From contig NVVV01000005.1 of the NCBI GenBank assembly GCA_002733495.1, forward strand, positions 43,052-107,051: DNA of 64,000 bases, in the 5' to 3' direction. Below, in pieces: positions 25,803 through 34,728 of this stretch (positions within the stretch are counted from its first letter, which is position 1; every line of letters starts with the position of its first letter). This DNA is from Robiginitomaculum sp. GTDB taxonomy: Bacteria > Pseudomonadota > Alphaproteobacteria > Caulobacterales > Maricaulaceae. The position numbers were made by a program, and so were the translations under genes. The notes beneath the pieces were generated by a model. It searched no databases and was not told the DNA's origin. It worked only from the letters and a program-made list of their open reading frames with translations.

Positions 25803-26993
25803 ATGTCAGAAACCTTCATAATTCCACCGCGCGCCCCCTTTGCCTCAGACCCGTTGCAAACCCGTGGACGTCTCTATCCCCAGGCCCCCAGTGCCACCCG
25901 CACCGCCTTTCAGCGCGACCGGGACCGGGTCATTCACTGCACCGCTTTTCGCCGCCTGAAGCACAAGACGCAAGTTTTTGTCGCCCATGCGGATGATTAT
26001 TTTCGCACCCGTTTGACCCATTCGCTGGAAGTGGCGCAGATTGCCCGCTCTATCGCCCGGGTGCTGGGGCTGGATGAGGATCTGGCCGAGACGCTGGCGC
26101 TGGCGCACGATCTGGGCCATCCGCCCTTTGGTCATGCGGGCGAGGACGTTCTGGACGAGGCCATGCAGGATTATGATGGTTTTGACCACAACGCCCAGAC
26201 CTTGCGCATCGTCACCAAGATGGAGCATGTCTACCCGGATTTTGACGGTCTGAATCTCACTTGGGAAACCCTGGAGGGGGTGGTCAAGCATAATGGGCCG
26301 ATGTGCAAATCTGCCTCAGATCGTGATGGTTTACCCTGGGCCTTTATTAATTTCGAGGGGTGGGAATGGCTGGAACCACACACCTATGCCGGACCCGAAG
26401 CCCAGGTGGCAGCACTGGCCGATGATATTGCCTATAACAATCACGACATTGATGATGGCCTGCGTGCCGGCATCATCACCATTGATCAACTTATGGAGCT
26501 GCCGCTGGTTGGGGATACATTTGAAGAAGTGCTCAGCGCGCACCCGAATTTGTCGCCAAACCGGGTAATTCGCGAGGCCGTGCGCCGCCTGATCGGCAAA
26601 TGGGTGAATGATCTTTTGGAAGAATCGCGCAAACGCATAAAGGCCCATAATCCGCAAAGCGCAGACGAAGTGCGCATGTTGTCAGAACCCATTATCGGGT
26701 TTTCCGATGAAATGATGGTCAATATCAATGCGCTGCGGGCTTTCCTGTTGGCTAAAATGTATCGCCATTACACGGTCAATCGCACCCGCACCAAGGCGCG
26801 TCGCGCCGTGCGTGAACTGTTCGATGTTTTGTTAAACGAGCCTGACCTTCTGGAAAACGAGCTGTTTGCCCAGACCGATGGCCCGCGCGGCAAGGCCACG
26901 GCGCGTGTTGTTTGCGATCATATTGCCGGTATGACCGATACTTTTGCCATGGAAGAGCACAAGCGCCTGTTGTCTATGGACAGCTATCTTTAA
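25803..26993 (+). CDS. dgt: Deoxyguanosinetriphosphate triphosphohydrolase-like protein, 396 aa
   Basis: The product is an HD-domain dNTP triphosphohydrolase of the type-2 dGTPase-like group, converting dNTPs to deoxynucleosides and triphosphate. The N-terminal RDRDRVIHCTAFRRLKHKTQVF is followed by the metal site: HSLEVAQIARSIAR, then ALAHDLGHPPFGHAGE (HD pair), and the last ligand aspartate in ALADDIAYNNHDIDDGL. The length is typical for alphaproteobacterial members. In many relatives argS follows; here the next gene is the SPOR-domain gene, with no argS in the window. Confidence 0.93.
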   Translation: MSETFIIPPRAPFASDPLQTRGRLYPQAPSATRTAFQRDRDRVIHCTAFRRLKHKTQVFVAHADDYFRTRLTHSLEVAQIARSIARVLGLDEDLAETLALAHDLGHPPFGHAGEDVLDEAMQDYDGFDHNAQTLRIVTKMEHVYPDFDGLNLTWETLEGVVKHNGPMCKSASDRDGLPWAFINFEGWEWLEPHTYAGPEAQVAALADDIAYNNHDIDDGLRAGIITIDQLMELPLVGDTFEEVLSAHPNLSPNRVIREAVRRLIGKWVNDLLEESRKRIKAHNPQSADEVRMLSEPIIGFSDEMMVNINALRAFLLAKMYRHYTVNRTRTKARRAVRELFDVLLNEPDLLENELFAQTDGPRGKATARVVCDHIAGMTDTFAMEEHKRLLSMDSYL

Positions 26994-27045
26994 GCTATGA
27001 TGCCGATTGCAGGTGATTCGCACGCAGAGGTGATGGAAAAGAAGA

Positions 27046-27801
27046 ATGGTTGAAAAGGACGATGGTATTTACGCCCCGGCGCATAGTCGTGATGGCTTTG
27101 ATGCGCGCCAGGATGGGGACGAAAATCGCGGGCCGCTTTTGCTGGTGGTCACGATGGCCGTTCTGCTTGCCTTTGCTGCGGTTGTTTATACCGCCTACCA
27201 ACAGGGTCTGCGCAAGGGCGGTCGTGATGCGGCCCCCCATGTGACCGCTGAACCCGGCCCGATCAAGACAAAGCCGACCCAAACCCGGGGCACGCCGACG
27301 CCTAATCTTGGCAATAAGGCTTATGAGCCGCTGGACGACATCAAGGCCGCGCCAGTTGAAAAGATCAAAACCGCACCTTTGACCGAAGAACCCATGAAGC
27401 GGCCCACACGAGCAACGCAAACACCCAAAACAACGCCGCCTGTTGTGAAAACAAAGCCAACACCAAAAAGCGTGCCCGATATTGCGCCCAAAGTGGTGCC
27501 GGTTGTGAAGGCAAAGCCAAAAGTCACGGCCAAGCCAACTCCGGTGGCTGATGGGGCATTTCTGGTACAGATTGCGGCGTTTCGCTCCGAAGATCAGGCG
27601 CTGGCCGCCTGGGGCAGGCTGGCCGGAAAGCTGGGGCAGGCGACCTCTGCGCTAAAGGCTGACGTGCAACGCGCTGATCTGGGGGCCAAGGGGGTCTATT
27701 ATCGTTTGCGTGCCGCCAGCTTTGTCGATCGCGCCGGGGCTGCGGCCTTTTGCGATCAGCTAAAGAAAAGTGGTCAGGATTGCATAGTGGTGCACCGTTG
27801 A
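27046..27801 (+). CDS. SPOR-domain membrane protein, 251 aa
   Basis: The product has a cytoplasmic N-terminus of about 27 residues, one membrane helix (LLVVTMAVLLAFAAVVYTAY), a long proline/lysine/threonine-rich periplasmic linker (about 55-165) and a C-terminal SPOR domain (about 172-250, starting GAFLVQIAAFRSEDQA). SPOR domains bind denuded glycan strands at the division septum. The linker is built of repeated KTKPTP-like words. The stop overlaps the likely start of nagZ, with which it forms a conserved alphaproteobacterial pair. Confidence 0.9.
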   Translation: MVEKDDGIYAPAHSRDGFDARQDGDENRGPLLLVVTMAVLLAFAAVVYTAYQQGLRKGGRDAAPHVTAEPGPIKTKPTQTRGTPTPNLGNKAYEPLDDIKAAPVEKIKTAPLTEEPMKRPTRATQTPKTTPPVVKTKPTPKSVPDIAPKVVPVVKAKPKVTAKPTPVADGAFLVQIAAFRSEDQALAAWGRLAGKLGQATSALKADVQRADLGAKGVYYRLRAASFVDRAGAAAFCDQLKKSGQDCIVVHR

Positions 27802-28817
27802 GTGCGCGTGCGGTCATTTTTGGCTGTGCGGGCCTGACCCTTGGGGAAGAGGAAAAGCGCTTCTTTGCCGATGCCGATCCCTGGGGCTTTATTCTTTTTG
27901 CGCGCAATTGCGCTGACGAAGTACAGATTGCGGCTTTATGTGCAGATTTGCGTGCTGCGGTTGGCCGTAATGCGCCAATATTCATAGATGAAGAGGGCGG
28001 GCGGGTTTCGCGCCTGCGCGCCATTGGTGGTCGCCTTGGCCCAGCGGCAGATATTTTTGCGCGCTCCGGCCTGCCATTGGAGGATCAGTGTCAGGCAGTG
28101 CAGGCCAATTATGCCGCCATTGGCGCGCGTCTGATAAGCATGGGCATTGATGCAGACTGTGCGCCAGTGCTGGATTTGCCAATGGCCAACGCCGACCCGA
28201 TCATTAGCGATCGGGCTTTTTCCACCAACCCGGAACGGGCCGCCATATTGGGCCAGGCTTGCCTTGATGGCCTGAACAGTGCCGGTGTGGCCGGTGTGAT
28301 CAAGCATATTCCGGGGCATGGCCGCGCCGATGTGGACAGCCACAAGGCTTTGCCGGTTGTTTCGGCCAGCCGTGAAGACCTGAAAGTCCATGACTTTGAA
28401 CCTTTTAAACGCCTGAAAAATGCGCCCATGGCGATGACTGCCCATGTGATTTACAGCGCCTTTGACCCGGACAATGTGGCCACCTGTTCGCGCATTGTGA
28501 TTGACGAGATCATTCGCGGCCAGATCGGCTTTGATGGCTTGCTGATGAGTGATGATCTGGACATGCAGGCGCTGGCCGGCTCGCTGGGCGATCGGGCCGA
28601 GGCGGTACTGGGCGCCGGATGTGATGTGGTGCTGCAATGCAGCGGTGCCTTGGACGCCATGCGCGAGATTATGCCTTTTGTGCCGGTGCTGGCCGGTGGC
28701 GCTTTACGCCGTGCCGAGGCGGCGCGGGCGGGTGTGGCGCGCACGATCATCGATGTGGCTGATGCCGAAGCAGTGGCCGAGATGTGGCTGTCGCGAATAA
28801 TGGGTACACGCGCATGA
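27798..28817 (+). CDS. nagZ: Beta-N-acetylhexosaminidase NagZ, 339 aa
   Basis: NagZ is a cytoplasmic family-3 glycoside hydrolase that removes GlcNAc from anhydromuropeptides during peptidoglycan recycling. It shows FIDEEGGRVSRL and the catalytic loop KHIPGHGRADVDSHKALP. GLLMSDDLDMQAL carries the nucleophile aspartate. No ATG or GTG lies near the expected N-terminus; the best start is TTG 27798, overlapping the upstream TGA (TTGA), which gives MSARAVIFGCAGLTL. A TTG at 27750 would add 16 residues. The stop overlaps scpA (ATGA). Confidence 0.9.
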   Translation: MSARAVIFGCAGLTLGEEEKRFFADADPWGFILFARNCADEVQIAALCADLRAAVGRNAPIFIDEEGGRVSRLRAIGGRLGPAADIFARSGLPLEDQCQAVQANYAAIGARLISMGIDADCAPVLDLPMANADPIISDRAFSTNPERAAILGQACLDGLNSAGVAGVIKHIPGHGRADVDSHKALPVVSASREDLKVHDFEPFKRLKNAPMAMTAHVIYSAFDPDNVATCSRIVIDEIIRGQIGFDGLLMSDDLDMQALAGSLGDRAEAVLGAGCDVVLQCSGALDAMREIMPFVPVLAGGALRRAEAARAGVARTIIDVADAEAVAEMWLSRIMGTRA

Positions 28818-29638
28818 GCATCAGCGATTTTGAGGAAGACCTTCCCTTTGAAGCGGCCCGCCAGGCGCTTGGCGAAAACACGCCCTTGATCGTTGACCTG
28901 GACGGGTTTGAAGGCCCGCTGCATGTCCTGCTGGAACTGGCGCGCAAGCAAAAGGTTGATTTGCGCAATATCTCCATTCTTGAGTTGGCGGACCAGTATC
29001 TTTCCTTTATCGAACGCATCAAGGACGTGCGGATCGAGCTGGCGGCGGACTATCTGGTGATGGCCTCGTGGCTGGCCTATCTGAAATCCAGACTGCTTTT
29101 GCCAGTGCCGCAAAAAGATGGCGAGGAGCCAAGCGGCGAAGAAATGGCCGTGCGGCTGGCCTTTCGGTTGCGCCGCCTTCACGCCATGCGGATGGCCTCG
29201 AAGGCTTTGATGAACCAGAACCGCACCGGCATTAATATCTTCACACGGGGCGCACCCGAGGGGGTGCGCCGGGTTACCTCGCCGGTGTACGAGGCCGGCA
29301 TATATGATCTCTTGAAGGCCTATGCGGTGCGCCGCTCGCGGGTGGCACGGGCGCATCTGACCATGAAAACCCCCATTGTTTACGCGCTTGAAGAAGCCCG
29401 CGAACGGCTGGAGCGTATTTTGGGTAAAATCCACGAATGGACGGCATTGGATGCATTATTACCCAAGGGGATCAAGGCCGGTGCCAACAAACCGCCGCGT
29501 TCGTCCATACTGGCCAGCTCGCTGGTGGCGTCACTGGAACTGGCCAAGGAAGGCAAGGCCGAATTGCGCCAATCCGGGGCCTTTACCCCGCTTTATGTGC
29601 GCGCCTGTTCTGGCAAGGACGTGGGAGCCGGCTCATGA
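28814..29638 (+). CDS. scpA: Segregation and condensation protein ScpA, 274 aa
   Basis: ScpA is the kleisin that bridges the SMC heads in chromosome condensation. The family core is clear: DLDGFEGPLHVLLELARKQK (about residues 28-47), then DLRNISILELADQYL and the long helical middle ADYLVMASWLAYLKSRLLLP. The C-terminal winged-helix region follows. The start ATG 28814 overlaps the nagZ stop by four bases; an upstream frame to 28784 adds ten unlikely residues. The stop overlaps scpB the same way. Confidence 0.93.
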   Translation: MSISDFEEDLPFEAARQALGENTPLIVDLDGFEGPLHVLLELARKQKVDLRNISILELADQYLSFIERIKDVRIELAADYLVMASWLAYLKSRLLLPVPQKDGEEPSGEEMAVRLAFRLRRLHAMRMASKALMNQNRTGINIFTRGAPEGVRRVTSPVYEAGIYDLLKAYAVRRSRVARAHLTMKTPIVYALEEARERLERILGKIHEWTALDALLPKGIKAGANKPPRSSILASSLVASLELAKEGKAELRQSGAFTPLYVRACSGKDVGAGS

Positions 29639-30414
29639 GCGATCATGATAACCCGACGCTGGATGCCATTGAGGATGCCGTTAAAACGCTGGCCGAACGC
29701 ATCAAACGTACCGGCAGGCCGGAACATGCGCCGCAATTACCGGGCCTGCACCCGGTTAGCGCGCGCGATGAAGAACATTACCGTATGCTGGAGGCCTTGA
29801 TATTTGCCGCCGCCGAGCCACTGGATATGGAAACCATACGCACGCGCCTGCCGGGCAATGCCGAGTGCACCGCTTTGCTGGCCCGGATGGAGCAGGATTA
29901 TGCGGCGCGGGGCATTAATCTGGTGCGGGTCGCCGATAAATGGCGGCTGCAAACCGCGCCGGATCTGGCACATATTCTGGTGGAGGAGCGCGAAGAGCCG
30001 CGCAAGCTTTCCAATGCGGCGTTGGAAACCCTCTCGATCATTGCCTATCACCAGCCGGTGACACGGGCCGAGATCGAGGACGTGCGCGGCGTGGCGGTCT
30101 CCAAAGGCACGCTGGATTTGCTGATGGAGATGAAATGGGTGCGCCTGCGTGGCCGTCGCCGCACGCCCGGCCGTCCGGTTACCTATGGCACGACGGATGC
30201 GTTTTTGAGCCATTTCGGGCTGGAGCGTATTGATGATCTTCCCGGCAAGGACGAGCTGAAGGCCGCAGGCCTTTTGGACAGCCGTGTCCCTGCGGGTTTT
30301 ACCGTGCCCAGCCCCTCCGACGACATGGACGATGCAGAATTACCGCTGGACGAACCCGCAGAGGGAACATCCGAATTTCACACCGATTATATGGGTGAGC
30401 AGGATGAACAGTAA
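29635..30414 (+). CDS. scpB: Segregation and condensation protein ScpB, 259 aa
   Basis: ScpB is the dimeric kleisin-interacting partner of ScpA. Two winged-helix domains are visible: LEALIFAAAEPLDMETIRTRL (about 45-65), and the conserved ALETLSIIAYHQPVTRAEIEDVRGVAVSKGTL segment (about 128-160), followed by a GRPVTYGTTDAFLSHFGL ending. A low-complexity acidic tail of about 40 residues follows. The start ATG 29635 overlaps the scpA TGA; the open frame runs further upstream to 29437, but only inside scpA. Confidence 0.93.
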   Translation: MSDHDNPTLDAIEDAVKTLAERIKRTGRPEHAPQLPGLHPVSARDEEHYRMLEALIFAAAEPLDMETIRTRLPGNAECTALLARMEQDYAARGINLVRVADKWRLQTAPDLAHILVEEREEPRKLSNAALETLSIIAYHQPVTRAEIEDVRGVAVSKGTLDLLMEMKWVRLRGRRRTPGRPVTYGTTDAFLSHFGLERIDDLPGKDELKAAGLLDSRVPAGFTVPSPSDDMDDAELPLDEPAEGTSEFHTDYMGEQDEQ

Positions 30415-30487
30415 AAACACCTCGCCAAAGCGCCATGCGACGGGTATTCTGAGTGCACGCGTTTAAAGCAGTAGAAAGGCCATTATT

Positions 30488-30706
30488 ATGGGTTCTGTCG
30501 GTCCCTTACAAATTATTGTTGTTGCCGTCGTTGCGTTGATCCTGTTTGGCGGGCGCGGTAAAATCTCTTCGGTCATGGGCGATCTTGCCAAAGGCATAAA
30601 AAGCTTTCGCAAGGGTCTGAAGGACGATGACCCGATTATCGAAGACAAGGGCGAAACCATTGATGGCACCGCCCGGCGTGAGAAAAGCACGTCCACCGAA
30701 GATTAA
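30488..30706 (+). CDS. tatA: Twin-arginine translocase subunit TatA, 72 aa
   Basis: TatA oligomerises to form the Tat transport path for folded proteins. It has the short N-terminal membrane helix ([19 protein letters not shown]), the hinge FGG, and an amphipathic helix [18 protein letters not shown], then a charged tail. The usual conserved Gly-Pro pair appears before the helix (SVGPLQ). It is six bases upstream of tatB. Confidence 0.93.
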   Translation: MGSVGPLQIIVVAVVALILFGGRGKISSVMGDLAKGIKSFRKGLKDDDPIIEDKGETIDGTARREKSTSTED

Positions 30707-30712
30707 ACCATT

Positions 30713-31003
30713 ATGTTACCGCAATTAGGGTTTACCGAATTTCTGCTGATCGCCATTGTTGCTTTGGTGGTGGTGGGGCCGCGTGAACTGCCGGGCATGT
30801 TACGCAAAGTCGGCGGCTGGGTGGCCAAGGCAAGGGGTATGGCTCGCGAGTTTCAGGGTGCCTTTGACGATATGGGCCGCGAAGTGGAACTAGACGAATT
30901 GCGCAAAGAGATCGAAGCCATCAAAAACGCTAACCCCATTGCCGACATCGCCGATGACTTGAGCAAAACCGAAGATGAAATGCGCGATGACGCTGCCTCC
31001 TGA
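30713..31003 (+). CDS. tatB: Twin-arginine translocase subunit TatB, 96 aa
   Basis: TatB forms the signal-peptide receptor complex with TatC. The N-terminal helix (GFTEFLLIAIVALVVVGPRE) ends in the typical VVGPRELPGMLRKVG, followed by an amphipathic helix and an acidic tail. The protein is short for TatB (often 120-180). The last 17 bases overlap the tatC start region. Confidence 0.92.
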   Translation: MLPQLGFTEFLLIAIVALVVVGPRELPGMLRKVGGWVAKARGMAREFQGAFDDMGREVELDELRKEIEAIKNANPIADIADDLSKTEDEMRDDAAS

Positions 31004-31838
31004 CTCCAAGCCCGACGATCATGACGCCGAGGACGAGGTGGAAGCCAGCCGGGCGCCGCTCATGGACCATTTGCTGGAACTGCGCACCCGGATCATCTGG
31101 GCACTGGTCGCCATAGCCATTGCCTTTGCTATCTGTTTTGCCTTTGCCCTGCCGATTTATGATCTTTTGCTAAAGCCGTTTTCGGTCGCCGCCGAACTGG
31201 TCAGCAACCAGACAGGCACGACCATTGTACCCAGGCTGATTTTTACTGGCCCGATGGAGTTCTTCTTCGTCAAGGTCAAGCTGGCGCTGTTTGGCGCTTT
31301 GATCCTGGCCTTCCCTTTTATTGCCTTTCAGGTTTATCGCTTTGTTGCCCCCGGCCTTTATCGCAATGAAAAAGGGGCGTTTTTGCCCTTTATGGTGGCC
31401 TCACCGGCGCTCTTCGTGCTGGGGGCCAGCTTTGTCTATTTCGTTATGATGCCTATGGTCATGCGCTTTTCGCTGATGCAGGAACAGGCCCCGGATAGTG
31501 CGCGCATCGCGATCGAGCTTTTGCCACGGGTTAGTGAATATCTCAGCCTGATTACCGCGCTGATCCTTGCCTTTGGCTTTTCTTTTCAATTGCCGGTGGT
31601 GCTGACCCTGATGGGTCGTGTGGGCTTGGTCAGTGCGGCGGGCCTGCGCAAGGGGCGCAAATTCGCCATTGTCGGTATTTTGGCCTTTGCCGCGTTTTTC
31701 ACTCCGCCCGATGTGATCAGTCAGGTGATTTTGGGCATTCCGGTTTTGCTGCTTTATGAAATCTCGATTTTCAGTGTTGCCCTGATTGAACGCAAACGCG
31801 ACGAGGAAGACGAGGAAGACGAGGAAGACGAGGTATAG
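30987..31838 (+). CDS. tatC: Twin-arginine translocase subunit TatC, 283 aa
   Basis: TatC is the six-helix core of the Tat receptor. It shows the N-terminal MDHLLELRTRIIWALV signature (about 25-40), TGPMEFFFVKVKLALFGAL and AFFTPPDVISQVILGIPVLLLYE near the C-terminus. The ATG at 30987, inside the tatB 3' end, is preferred; the frame extends 12 bases further upstream to another ATG. The C-terminus ends in an acidic tail encoded by three and a half copies of a nine-base repeat (GACGAGGAA, 31800-31832). Confidence 0.93.
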   Translation: MTLPPDSKPDDHDAEDEVEASRAPLMDHLLELRTRIIWALVAIAIAFAICFAFALPIYDLLLKPFSVAAELVSNQTGTTIVPRLIFTGPMEFFFVKVKLALFGALILAFPFIAFQVYRFVAPGLYRNEKGAFLPFMVASPALFVLGASFVYFVMMPMVMRFSLMQEQAPDSARIAIELLPRVSEYLSLITALILAFGFSFQLPVVLTLMGRVGLVSAAGLRKGRKFAIVGILAFAAFFTPPDVISQVILGIPVLLLYEISIFSVALIERKRDEEDEEDEEDEV

Positions 31839-31869
31839 CCGACAACAAGCCCCAACCCCTCACCTTATT

Positions 31870-31899
31870 CCTCTCCCATTTTCCCTTTGGGGGGAGAGG
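31870..31899. terminator. Hairpin after tatC (CCTCTCCC ... GGGAGAGG)
   Basis: Eight-base complementary arms CCTCTCCC and GGGAGAGG flank a T- and C-rich loop, 32 bases after the tatC stop. There is no T-run afterwards, so it may end transcription weakly or be one of the dispersed hairpin repeats that fill this spacer. Confidence 0.4.
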
Positions 31900-31944
31900 A
31901 AAGAGCCTGCGTAATGCCAGCATTTTCTACTCCCACACTTTCTT

Positions 31945-32231
31945 CGTCATCCCCCGGCTTGACCGGAGGATCCATTAAGAAGGCAAGTGCGTGATTATCC
32001 TTCGCCGGTATGACGGAAGGGCAAAGGAAAGTAACTCAGGGCCCCCGGGCGTTAGACCCGGGGTCCACAAAGATAGATCCCGGATAAGGCTTTGCCTTTC
32101 CGGGAACCCTAAAGAAGGGCCAGAGCGCCTTCATCCTTCGACAAGCTCAGGATGAGGAATTCTTATATATCACAAACCTCATCCAGAGCGTCCTTACCTT
32201 GAGGGATTTTCGAAGGAAATTGTCTCGAAGG
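31945..32231. repeat. Cluster of dispersed palindromic repeats between tatC and serS
   Basis: The 498-base space from 31839 to 32336 has no gene. It holds several palindromic units. One runs from CGTCAT (31945) to ATGACG (32015) with GC-rich inner arms. A second is around 32041-32106, with CCCGGGCGTTAGACCCGGGG and TCCCGGATAAGGC. A third at 32131-32155 is TCATCCT-TCGACAAGCTC-AGGATGA. A fourth, 32177-32231, matches the reverse complement of a segment in the spacer before gyrA. These look like the mobile intergenic palindromes common in alphaproteobacteria. Confidence 0.7.
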
Positions 32232-32336
32232 GTGAGGGCAAAAGGAAAAACAAAGCCCAAAGCGCAGATTGCCCGGTGGACGAAAGGTTAGGCGAGGGGT
32301 AAACCCCAAAGTCTGAATTTTGATGGATACCGAGCC

Positions 32337-33932
32337 ATGCACGACATAAGAGCAATCGCCAAAAAACCCGAAGATTTTGATGCCGCCATGGTGCGGCGGG
32401 GCTTGCCTGCGCAATCGGCTAACCTATTGGCGCTGGATGAGGCTAGGCGCGAAGCGATTAGTATTAAACAAGATGCTGAGACTGAACGCAATGCAGCATC
32501 AAAACAGATCGGTGCGGCAAAAGCTCGTGGTGATGAAGCTGAATTTCAAAGATTACGGGCAAAAGTTACCACACTGAAATCTGCGGAAGGTGATCTAAAC
32601 GAAATCGCAGTTCAAGCTGAGGAGAAATTACAGAAAGCCCTCCTCCAGTTACCTAACCAATTAGACAAAGATGTGCCCGATGGGGCGGACGAGAGCGCTA
32701 ATAAAGAGCTGCGCAAATGGCACTCCCTAAACAGACCTGCGCCGATTGCTATGGCACTCGGCTTTGAAGCCAAAGACCATACCGAGCTTGGCGAAAATCT
32801 GGGCCTTTTGGATTTTGAATCAGCGGCCAAAATTTCAGGCGCACGCTTTGCCTTCTTAAAAGGCGATCTGGCGCGGATGGAGCGGGCGCTTGGGGCCTTT
32901 ATGCTGGACGTGCAAACGGTTGAGCATGGCTTTACCGAGGTTTCGCCGCCACTTCTGGTGCGCGATAATGCGCTCATAGGAACCAACCAATTGCCAAAAT
33001 TTGCCGATGATCTGTTTGAAATAAAATCCGAGATTTCTGAATTGGAAACAGAAATTGAGGCAAATGAACATAACTTAAAGGAATATAACACTCTTGAAGA
33101 GATGCTAAAAGAGTTTGGAACTCACATAAATGACCTCAAAGGTAAGGCTTTAATGTCATTCCAAGAGTGGAGCGATAAAGGCAAATTTTTTCAGGAATGG
33201 AACGACGAGAAAAAACATTATAAATCTATCAATGAAATGACAAAAATAATTCTATCAGCTCAGAAAAGAACATTGGTAGCTTTGAAAAAACTAGGCGATG
33301 CTAGGCACTGGCTGATCCCCACCGCCGAAGTGCCTTTGACGAACCTCGCGCGCGAGGCCATTCATGATGAGGCGGGCCTGCCGCATCGCTATGCTGCCTA
33401 TACGCCGTGTTTTCGCTCCGAAGCCGGATCGGCAGGCAAGGACACGCGCGGCCTGATCCGTATGCACCAGTTTATGAAGGTGGAAATGGTGGTGATCACC
33501 ACACCGGAGAAGTCCGCCGCCGAGCATGAGCGCATGACCGGATGCGCCGAAGAAATTCTAAAACGCCTGGAGTTGCCTTACCGGGTGATGTTGCTGTGTT
33601 CCGGTGATACCGGCTTTGGCGCGCAAAAAACCCATGATCTGGAAGTCTGGCTACCTAGTCAGGACACTTACCGCGAAATTTCGTCGGTGTCCGTTTGTGG
33701 GGATTTTCAGGCTCGGCGCATGAACGCCCGTTTTCGTGCCGCCGGGGAAAAGAAGGCCCGTTTTGTGCACACACTAAACGGTTCCGGTCTGGCGGTGGGT
33801 CGCACCTTGCTGGCGGTAATGGAAAACTACCAGCGTGAAGATGGCAGTATTGAAATCCCCGCCGTTATTCGCCCCTATATGGGCGGGCAAGAGGTGATTA
33901 AACCCTTCGACAAGCTCAGGACAGCGCCATGA
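32337..33932 (+). CDS. serS: Seryl-tRNA synthetase with an internal insertion, 531 aa
   Basis: The enzyme charges tRNA-Ser and tRNA-Sec with serine. An N-terminal coiled-coil arm (about residues 30-105) precedes the class II core. Motif 1 is near 168-190; motif 2 contains [22 protein letters not shown] (about 358-380); motif 3 is [18 protein letters not shown] (about 482-500). Usual length is about 420-460. The excess is an AT-rich, lysine/glutamate-rich, coiled-coil-like insert between DLFEI (residue 229) and [11 protein letters not shown] (about 323), where normal enzymes have only a few residues. The last residues, [10 protein letters not shown], come from a dispersed repeat. The stop overlaps surE (ATGA). 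Confidence 0.93.
   Translation: MHDIRAIAKKPEDFDAAMVRRGLPAQSANLLALDEARREAISIKQDAETERNAASKQIGAAKARGDEAEFQRLRAKVTTLKSAEGDLNEIAVQAEEKLQKALLQLPNQLDKDVPDGADESANKELRKWHSLNRPAPIAMALGFEAKDHTELGENLGLLDFESAAKISGARFAFLKGDLARMERALGAFMLDVQTVEHGFTEVSPPLLVRDNALIGTNQLPKFADDLFEIKSEISELETEIEANEHNLKEYNTLEEMLKEFGTHINDLKGKALMSFQEWSDKGKFFQEWNDEKKHYKSINEMTKIILSAQKRTLVALKKLGDARHWLIPTAEVPLTNLAREAIHDEAGLPHRYAAYTPCFRSEAGSAGKDTRGLIRMHQFMKVEMVVITTPEKSAAEHERMTGCAEEILKRLELPYRVMLLCSGDTGFGAQKTHDLEVWLPSQDTYREISSVSVCGDFQARRMNARFRAAGEKKARFVHTLNGSGLAVGRTLLAVMENYQREDGSIEIPAVIRPYMGGQEVIKPFDKLRTAP
33904..33921. repeat. Copy of the CCTTCGACAAGCTCAGGA repeat inside the serS 3' end
   Basis: These 18 bases are identical to the core of the palindrome at 32131-32155. 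Here they are translated as part of the SerRS C-terminus (FDKLRT). The final AGGA of the repeat (33918-33921) lies seven bases before the surE ATG, the proper distance for a ribosome binding site. Confidence 0.8.
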
Positions 33933-34717
33933 TCCCGCAAAACCCCCGCATATTGCTCTCCAATGATGATGGCATTGATGCGCCGGGCCTAAAGGTGCTG
34001 GAACGCATTGCCTATACCTTGTCTGATGATGTGTGGATTTGCGCCCCGGCATCTGAGCAAAGTGCCGCCAGCCGCGCGCTGTCCATACGTGATCCTTTGC
34101 GGGTGTCCCGGCGCGGCCCCAAAAGCTTTGCCATTTATGGCACCCCCACGGACAGCGTGATGATGGGGGTTTTGAACCTGATTGAAGGCAAGCGGCCTGA
34201 CCTGATCCTTTCGGGTGTCAATAAGGGGCAAAATCTGGCCGAGCATATTACGCTTTCGGGCACCATTGCGGCGGCCATTCAGGGCATGGAGATGGAAATC
34301 CCTTCGGTGGCTTTATCGCAGACCTATCCCTTTACCGAAAAGGCCACCATTTACTGGCAAACGGCAGAGGTTTTTGCCCCCAAAGTGCTGGAGCGTCTGT
34401 TTGTGCGCAAATGGCCAAAAGACGTGTTGATGAATATCAATTTTCCCGATTGCTTGCCCGAAGACGTGACTGGCATTGAAATGACTCGTATGGGGCGGCG
34501 CGACCAGAACCAGCTGGAAGTACACGAACGCGCCGACCCCGGCGGGCGACCTTATTACTGGCTGGGCTTTAACGGGCGTTTGTCCACCCCGCCCGAAGGC
34601 ACGGATTTGCGCGCCATTTATTCAAAACGCATTTCGGTAACGCCCTTGCATCTGGACCTGACCCACGAAACCACGCTGGCAGGATTATCCGATGCGCTTG
34701 ACGGCATTTCACTATAG
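33929..34717 (+). CDS. surE: 5'/3'-nucleotidase SurE, 262 aa
   Basis: SurE is a metal-dependent nucleoside monophosphatase linked to stationary-phase survival. The metal site [14 protein letters not shown] (residues 7-20) and the motifs [26 protein letters not shown] and [19 protein letters not shown] are all present. The start overlaps the serS stop, and its ribosome binding site lies in the repeat at the serS end. Gene order serS-surE-pcm is conserved in alphaproteobacteria. Confidence 0.95.
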   Translation: MIPQNPRILLSNDDGIDAPGLKVLERIAYTLSDDVWICAPASEQSAASRALSIRDPLRVSRRGPKSFAIYGTPTDSVMMGVLNLIEGKRPDLILSGVNKGQNLAEHITLSGTIAAAIQGMEMEIPSVALSQTYPFTEKATIYWQTAEVFAPKVLERLFVRKWPKDVLMNINFPDCLPEDVTGIEMTRMGRRDQNQLEVHERADPGGRPYYWLGFNGRLSTPPEGTDLRAIYSKRISVTPLHLDLTHETTLAGLSDALDGISL

Positions 34718-34728
34718 GTGGTCCAGCG

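Noticed and set aside
29437..29634. Upstream extension of scpB
   Set aside because: It lies wholly inside scpA in another frame; the ATG overlapping the scpA stop gives the standard protein.
31839..32336. Possible small genes or an RNA gene in the tatC-serS spacer
   Set aside because: No plausible coding frame and no tRNA-like cloverleaf; the structure is explained by palindromic repeats.
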